From assembly GCA_017397695.1 (NCBI GenBank), contig JAFQIF010000033.1:1-25680 (forward strand): a DNA stretch of 25,680 nt, given 5' to 3'. Of the stretch, positions 22,153 through 25,680 are shown piece after piece; the stretch's first letter is position 1; the number at the start of each line of letters is the position of its first letter. Origin of the DNA: Clostridia bacterium. Its GTDB lineage: Bacteria > Bacillota_A > Clostridia > Christensenellales > Aristaeellaceae. Below the pieces are notes generated by a model. It was not told the origin of the DNA. It ran no database searches and was given only the letters and a program-made list of their open reading frames with translations. The position numbers were made by a program, and so were the translations under genes.

Positions 22153-22190
22153 GGGGACGAAGCGAATGCTTCGTCCCCGTTTGCTTTGTT
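22153..22190 (+). terminator. Intrinsic terminator after ppk1
   Basis: Arms GGGGACGAAGC (22153-22163) and GCTTCGTCCCC (22168-22178), loop GAAT, followed by GTTTGCTTTGTT. Confidence 0.88.
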
Positions 22191-22201
22191 GCTTGAATCC
22201 G

Positions 22202-22276
22202 CCGCGAAGCGTAATAGGGAGTCTGAGGGACAATGTCCCTCAGGCAGAGTTTAGGGCGGCAGCCCTAACATTCCCT
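22202..22276 (+). repeat. Interspersed two-hairpin repeat, copy D
   Basis: The head CCGCGAAGCG is followed by hairpin 1 (22223-22243, arms CTGAGGGAC and GTCCCTCAG, loop AAT). Hairpin 2 (22251-22268, arms TTAGGGC and GCCCTAA, loop GGCA) and ACATTCCC come next. It ends two bases from the stop codon of the minus-strand gene 22278-23060. Compared with copy B, the hairpin 1 stem has changed G-C to A-T on both sides, so pairing is kept. Confidence 0.85.
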
Positions 22277-22277
22277 T

Positions 22278-23060
22278 TTATTCCGCGTAAATGATGTCGT
22301 CCCTGAGCCTGTAAATCGTCGCGCCATACTTGCTGCGGCAGAAGGCGTCAATAAACCAGTCGATCTCTTTCACGGCGTCGTACTGAACGTAGGCATAGCG
22401 CTCGCCGTTGATCGTTTTGCCCTTCATGTTGGAATCGGTCCAGTGAACGGAGTCGGATTCCGGGTCGTAATCCTCGATGAAGAGCATGGAATGCGCGCCG
22501 ACGCCGTAGTAGTAATTGGCGGCCATCTGGAAATAGTCGCCGCGCTCGACCTGCATGAGGAACTCACGCGCTTTCCGGCGATTTTCTTCTTTAGAGAGAT
22601 TGCCGTCGTAGCGGAAGGAGGCTGCCGCGTAGAAGGGATTGCCCTCGCTGGCAGGAATGTCCTGCCACTCCACGCCGTAGACGTAGGGCGCACAGTCGGC
22701 TTTCTTCTGGTTGTTGGGGATGACCAGTTCGGTATCCGGATATTGCGCCATGCGGAAATCGGCCCGGTTTTCGCGGAACAGATGAACGGTGAAATTCTTG
22801 CAGACGTAGATGTCTCCGGAATACTGGGCGCGCTAGGCCTTGCCGCCGGCCGCGTCATGAAGGGCCTTGGCGGTGGAAATAATACGGTCGATCAGATCTT
22901 CCCGAGCTGCGCTTGAGACCCCCTCGGACGACTCGCTCTGCGCCTGGGTGATCATCACGGCGTCCTCGGCGGCGAGCATTTCATCCAGAGAGAGCGTTTC
23001 GCTGAGCGCAGGGCAGACGGCCAGGCACAGGAGCATCAGGAAAAGAAGAAATTGCTTCAT
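22278..23060 (-). pseudogene. Secreted papain-like (NlpC/P60 or CHAP type) protein gene with in-frame amber codon
   Basis: One open frame of 261 codons is interrupted only by TAG at 22835-22833 (codon 76). Before it lies a signal peptide (MKQFLLFLMLLCLAVCPALS) and a helical region ending in AKALHDAAGGKA. After it the same frame continues RAQYSGDIYVCKNFTVHLF and on to the end. C87 in YVCKNF and H190 in GAHSMLFIEDYD look like a cysteine-peptidase pair, with DSVHWTDSNM after it; the exact family is uncertain. The 3' part has an internal ATG (22751) but no ribosome site near it. GAGGGA precedes ATG 23060 and a promoter lies upstream. Nonsense mutation or a sequence error is likeliest; other genes here (the rhodanese and NuoE-like genes) end in TAG, so TAG is a normal stop. 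Confidence 0.75.
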
Positions 23061-23104
23061 AGAATGGATCCCTCAATATCGTATCTCGATGGAATGGATA
23101 TCTT

Positions 23105-23133
23105 ATTGTATCATGGACGCAGACACGGCGCAA
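23105..23133 (-). promoter_or_regulatory. Promoter of the interrupted peptidase-like gene
   Basis: On the minus strand, TTGCGC (23133-23128) and TACAAT (23110-23105) are spaced by 17 bases, 44 bases before the ATG. A kept promoter suggests the gene broke recently or still works. Confidence 0.65.
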
Positions 23134-23252
23134 TCACATGCGGAGTGAAACACCGGAATCGCTGGTGCGAGAAATAATGGGATAAATATTGTGCATAGCA
23201 GACAAAGATAAACGGCGAAAAAAACAGGAAAAACTCAATTGTCGCCTTGATT

Positions 23253-23274
23253 TGTACACGGAAAAATGTGTACA
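23253..23274. promoter_or_regulatory. Inverted repeat in the gap before the TetR gene, candidate operator
   Basis: Perfect 7-base arms TGTACAC (23253-23259) and GTGTACA (23268-23274) are separated by eight bases. It lies in the 353-base AT-rich gap 23061-23413, 51 bases upstream of the TetR -35 box. The right arm is also the centre of AAATGT-GT-ACATTT. TetR-family proteins often bind palindromes near their own gene, so self-regulation is possible. Apart from this and the two promoters, I see nothing in the gap. Confidence 0.4.
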
Positions 23275-23325
23275 TTTGAATGTGTTGATGATGTTATTTT
23301 TTCACGAAAAGCACAGAAAACTCAG

Positions 23326-23354
23326 TTGACGGCAATACAAGAATATGGTAGTAT
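23326..23354 (+). promoter_or_regulatory. Promoter of the TetR-family gene
   Basis: TTGACG (23326-23331), a spacer of 17 and TAGTAT (23349-23354), 59 bases before the start codon. Confidence 0.6.
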
Positions 23355-23413
23355 AAACTGAAATTATGGATAGTCAAAGCTGATGAAGAAGATACAAAGA
23401 CAGGAGTGGAGTT

Positions 23414-23998
23414 ATGCCGCCGAAACAGAGAATTACCAGAGAAATGATTCTGGAGAGATCATTTGAAATGTTTTGCCGGGATGGCATGGAAGTGGTGAAC
23501 GCGCGTTCCGTCGCGAAGGAGCTGAATTGCTCTACGCAGCCGATTTTCAGCTATTTCTCCGGCATGGAGGATCTTAAGACCGCGCTGGAGCAGAAGGCAA
23601 AGGAGCTTTTTGAAAATGCGCTGAAGGTAGAAGACCAGCCGGGCGACCCGATGGTGAACATTGGCTGCGCCTATACGCGCTTTGCTGCGGAGCAGCCGTG
23701 CCTGTTTACGCATCTGTTCATGATCAACAAGGATGATCCGCTCTATCCGTTCATGAGCGCAGAAGCGCGTCAGGATCTGGTTCGCCGTGAGGCGGAGGCT
23801 GCCGGCCTGCCGTATGACGAGGCTGCGAAGGTCTTTGTGCAGATGAGCGTGTACTGCCATGGCCTGGCTGCCGTTCGTGCTGCGCACAAGGCGGAATTCA
23901 CGCCGGAAGAGATGGCGAAGATGATCATCAATACGCATAAGCTGACGCTGGTTTCCATCCGCTACTGCATGGAGCATCCGGAAGCCTGCAAGGCTTAA
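23414..23998 (+). CDS. TetR/AcrR family transcriptional regulator
   Basis: This is a DNA-binding regulator of 194 residues. Residues 6-50 form the TetR helix-turn-helix domain (TREMILERSFEMFCRDGMEVVNARSVAKELNCSTQPIFSYFSGMEDLKTAL), including the usual F-x-Y-F at the end of the recognition helix. The rest is a helical ligand-binding and dimer domain with several Cys residues. AGGAGTGGAG precedes the ATG. It is a single-gene unit with promoter and terminator. Its neighbours are the broken peptidase gene and an aminopeptidase, neither an efflux pump, so its target cannot be guessed from position. The ligand is unknown. Confidence 0.92.
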   Translation: MPPKQRITREMILERSFEMFCRDGMEVVNARSVAKELNCSTQPIFSYFSGMEDLKTALEQKAKELFENALKVEDQPGDPMVNIGCAYTRFAAEQPCLFTHLFMINKDDPLYPFMSAEARQDLVRREAEAAGLPYDEAAKVFVQMSVYCHGLAAVRAAHKAEFTPEEMAKMIINTHKLTLVSIRYCMEHPEACKA

Positions 23999-24010
23999 CT
24001 GCAAGAATAC

Positions 24011-24039
24011 AGCGGACAGTGTGGACTGTCCGCTTTTTT
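24011..24039 (+). terminator. Intrinsic terminator after the TetR gene
   Basis: Arms AGCGGACAGT and ACTGTCCGCT, loop GTGG, followed by TTTTTC. Confidence 0.93.
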
Positions 24040-24051
24040 CATGCATGAATG

Positions 24052-24081
24052 AAAAGGGAGCGGAAGAAACCGCTCCCTTTT
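24052..24081 (-). terminator. Intrinsic terminator of the M18 aminopeptidase gene
   Basis: Arms AAAAGGGAGCGG and CCGCTCCCTTTT with a 6-base loop, starting three bases after the stop codon. The T-run on the minus strand is part of the stem. Confidence 0.9.
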
Positions 24082-24084
24082 GTA

Positions 24085-25395
24085 TCAATCGATGGCAATT
24101 TCACCGTCGGCATGGATGACGATGTTGTGCGTGTAAAGCGAGGTCAGCGCGCGAACCATGTAGTCCACATCCGCGCAGCCTGCGGTTTCCACGGCGGAGT
24201 GCATGGCCAGCTGCGCCAAGCCGATATCGACTGTATTCATGGATGCGTGGGTGTTGGCGATGTTGCCCAGGGTAGATCCGCCCAGCACGTCGCTGCGATT
24301 GGCAAAATGCTGCACCGGCACGCCGGCCTTTTCGCACAGCGCGGAGAAGATCGCGCAGGAGACGGCGTCCGTGGTGTATTTCTGGTTGGCGTTGTGCTTG
24401 ATGACCACGCCGCCGTTCATGAAGGTGCGATTCTGCGCATCGTACTTTTCGGGATGATTCGGATGTACGGCGTGCGCGTTGTCGGCGGAGGCCATGAAGC
24501 TGGAGGCAATAGCGGCGCGGATTTCGCTGTCGGATGCGCCGAGCGCAGCGCCTGCGCGGGTGAAGACGTCGGTGAGGAAGGTGGAATCCGCACCCTGCTT
24601 GGAAGAACTGCCGACTTCCTCGTTATCAAACACGGCGAGCACATTGATATGGCCCTTGGCCGGGCTTGCAAGGAACGCTGCCGTGGAGGTGTAGGCGCAT
24701 TCGAGATCATCGATGCGCGGGCAGGAGAAGAATTCGTTCTGCGCGCCCCAGACGCTGCCGCTCTGGCGGGCATAGAGGAACAGATCCTGAGAGACGATAG
24801 CGTCCTCGCTGACGCCGGCAGCCTTGGCGATTTCCGCGCGCAGCATGCCCCTGGAATCCTTGCCGCCATAAAGCGGGAGCAGGTCTGCCTGCGCATTGTA
24901 CTTGTAGCCGTCGTTCACATCGCGGTTGAAGTGAATGGGCATATTGGGGATGAGGACCGCATCGCGCCCGAGATCGACCAGGCGGGTTTTGAGCGCGCTG
25001 CCTTCGCGCACCAGTACGCGGCCTGCGATGGAGAGCGGGCGATCGAACCAGGAGGACATGATCATGCCGCCATAGCGCTCCACATTCAGGCGCAGATAGC
25101 TGCCGCCGGCAGCCTCGTCCTCGCAGGAATGCTTGAGCTTAAAGGTAGGGGAATCGCTGTGGGAGGAAACGATCTGGAAATGCGCAAAGCCCGTCTCCGG
25201 CACGGAAAAAGCAATCACGCTGGAGTGGTTGCGGGTCACGTAATATTTGCCGCCGGGTACGATGGTCCACGGCGCGCACTCCGAAAGCGCGGTAAAGCCG
25301 CTGGCGTCGAGCATCCGGCTGATGCTGTCGGCGGCGTGGAAGGCGCTGGGAGAATGGGCGATGAAGTTGCAGAAAAGCTGAACATGATCGGTCAT
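24085..25395 (-). CDS. M18 family metallo-aminopeptidase
   Basis: This is a cytoplasmic two-zinc aminopeptidase of 436 residues, the usual length of the family. Metal and catalytic residues are in place: H79 in SSHSDSPTFKLK, D230 in RIDDLECAY, E259 and E260 in FDNEEVGSSSKQGADS, D305 in SADNAHAVHP, and H399 in LAMHSAVETAG. The stretch TLGNIANTHASMNTVDIGLAQ is diagnostic of M18 (aspartyl or vacuolar-type aminopeptidase I; bacterial ApeA/ApeB). It removes N-terminal residues, often acidic or neutral ones, from short peptides. GGAGGG precedes the ATG. It is a single-gene unit with a good promoter and terminator. Confidence 0.95.
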   Translation of the reverse strand: MTDHVQLFCNFIAHSPSAFHAADSISRMLDASGFTALSECAPWTIVPGGKYYVTRNHSSVIAFSVPETGFAHFQIVSSHSDSPTFKLKHSCEDEAAGGSYLRLNVERYGGMIMSSWFDRPLSIAGRVLVREGSALKTRLVDLGRDAVLIPNMPIHFNRDVNDGYKYNAQADLLPLYGGKDSRGMLRAEIAKAAGVSEDAIVSQDLFLYARQSGSVWGAQNEFFSCPRIDDLECAYTSTAAFLASPAKGHINVLAVFDNEEVGSSSKQGADSTFLTDVFTRAGAALGASDSEIRAAIASSFMASADNAHAVHPNHPEKYDAQNRTFMNGGVVIKHNANQKYTTDAVSCAIFSALCEKAGVPVQHFANRSDVLGGSTLGNIANTHASMNTVDIGLAQLAMHSAVETAGCADVDYMVRALTSLYTHNIVIHADGEIAID

Positions 25396-25431
25396 GATAA
25401 TCCCTCCTGATGATAAATCTCAAGTGATTCA

Positions 25432-25461
25432 ATTATACATGCTGCGCTGCGTGGATGTCAA
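25432..25461 (-). promoter_or_regulatory. Promoter of the M18 aminopeptidase gene
   Basis: On the minus strand, consensus TTGACA (25461-25456) and TATAAT (25437-25432) are 18 bases apart, 36 bases before the ATG. Confidence 0.8.
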
Positions 25462-25539
25462 ATCATATGGAAAAGCGCTGCGGAGATGGGGCTTAATGAG
25501 GATAAGGGATAGAAAGTTCATTAAGGCAGCTTCAAGTCA

Positions 25540-25652
25540 CCGCGAAGCGAAGAAGGGTCAAGGGATGAAATCCCTTGTCAGGGGCTTGGGGATGAAATCC
25601 CCAACGTAACCCAATCGAAGAAAAAAGCAAGAATCGGAGCGAAGCCGAAGGC
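25540..25652 (+). repeat. Interspersed two-hairpin repeat, copy E (long form)
   Basis: The head CCGCGAAGCGAAGAAGGG is followed by hairpin 1 (25559-25577, arms CAAGGGAT and ATCCCTTG, loop GAA). Hairpin 2 follows (25586-25604, arms TTGGGGAT and ATCCCCAA, loop GAA), then ACGTAACCC. The same extension as copy A comes next: AAGCAAGAATC (25625-25635) and a GCCGAAGGC mini-hairpin (25644-25652). It is inverted relative to copy A. The last bases of the window show nothing further. Confidence 0.78.
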
Positions 25653-25680
25653 GACAATTACGATTCCGGTACAGATTGAA

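Noticed and set aside
22751..22835. Amber codon as a pyrrolysine or reassigned TAG
   Set aside because: No pyl genes are in view, and the rhodanese and NuoE-like genes in the same window end in TAG, so TAG is used as an ordinary stop.
15248..25652. Repeat copies as a CRISPR array or simple intrinsic terminators
   Set aside because: The copies are far apart with no spacer units, and their hairpins lack T-runs. Proper terminators are separately present next to copies A and D.

Overview
The window looks like a chromosomal segment of an anaerobic, fairly GC-rich member of the Clostridia (Bacillota). The evidence is strong GGAGG ribosome-binding sites before almost every gene, sigma-A type promoters, a T-box leader, two desulfoferrodoxin (superoxide reductase) genes, clostridial-type ferredoxin and NuoE-like proteins, and many intrinsic terminators. 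I cannot name the genus. There are 22 protein-coding loci (one broken by an in-frame stop), one intact tRNA gene, one degenerate tRNA copy, one T-box riboswitch and five copies of an interspersed hairpin repeat.

Layout: 1-188 repeat copy A and a terminator; 189-4105 (minus) a ferric-ion-type ABC importer (binding protein, ATPase, double permease); 4308-5840 (minus) a family I CoA transferase; 6110-8710 (plus) an MFS transporter and an NhaC-type antiporter; 8826-13093 an oxygen-defence/redox block with two paralogous desulfoferrodoxins (minus), each with a divergently transcribed neighbour (a DUF1349 protein; a NuoE-like Fe-S protein), plus a ferredoxin, a UPF0489 protein and a rhodanese lipoprotein; 13121-14323 an AT-rich two-gene cassette (NlpC/P60-like cysteine peptidase and a membrane-anchored protein) lying between two copies of a tRNA-Ala/terminator unit; 14407-15120 a DUF554 membrane protein; 15330-18538 a tryptophan-type T-box followed by a trpXYZ-type ABC transporter; 18758-22142 a DegT-family aminotransferase and polyphosphate kinase; 22278-23060 a secreted cysteine-peptidase-like gene interrupted by an amber codon; 23414-23998 a TetR regulator; 24085-25395 an M18 aminopeptidase; 25540-25652 repeat copy E.

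Most units are small operons of one to three genes with their own promoter and terminator. The clearest functional links are: the T-box (specifier TGG, tRNA-contact bulge TGGC matching discriminator G) that ties the PF04392-type transporter to tryptophan; and an identical 19-bp element at the same distance from the -10 box of both desulfoferrodoxin genes, which suggests one regulator for both loci. The most unusual structural feature is the repeat family, whose members keep two hairpins by compensatory changes and, in three of five copies, lie 2-17 bases after a stop codon in the same relative orientation.
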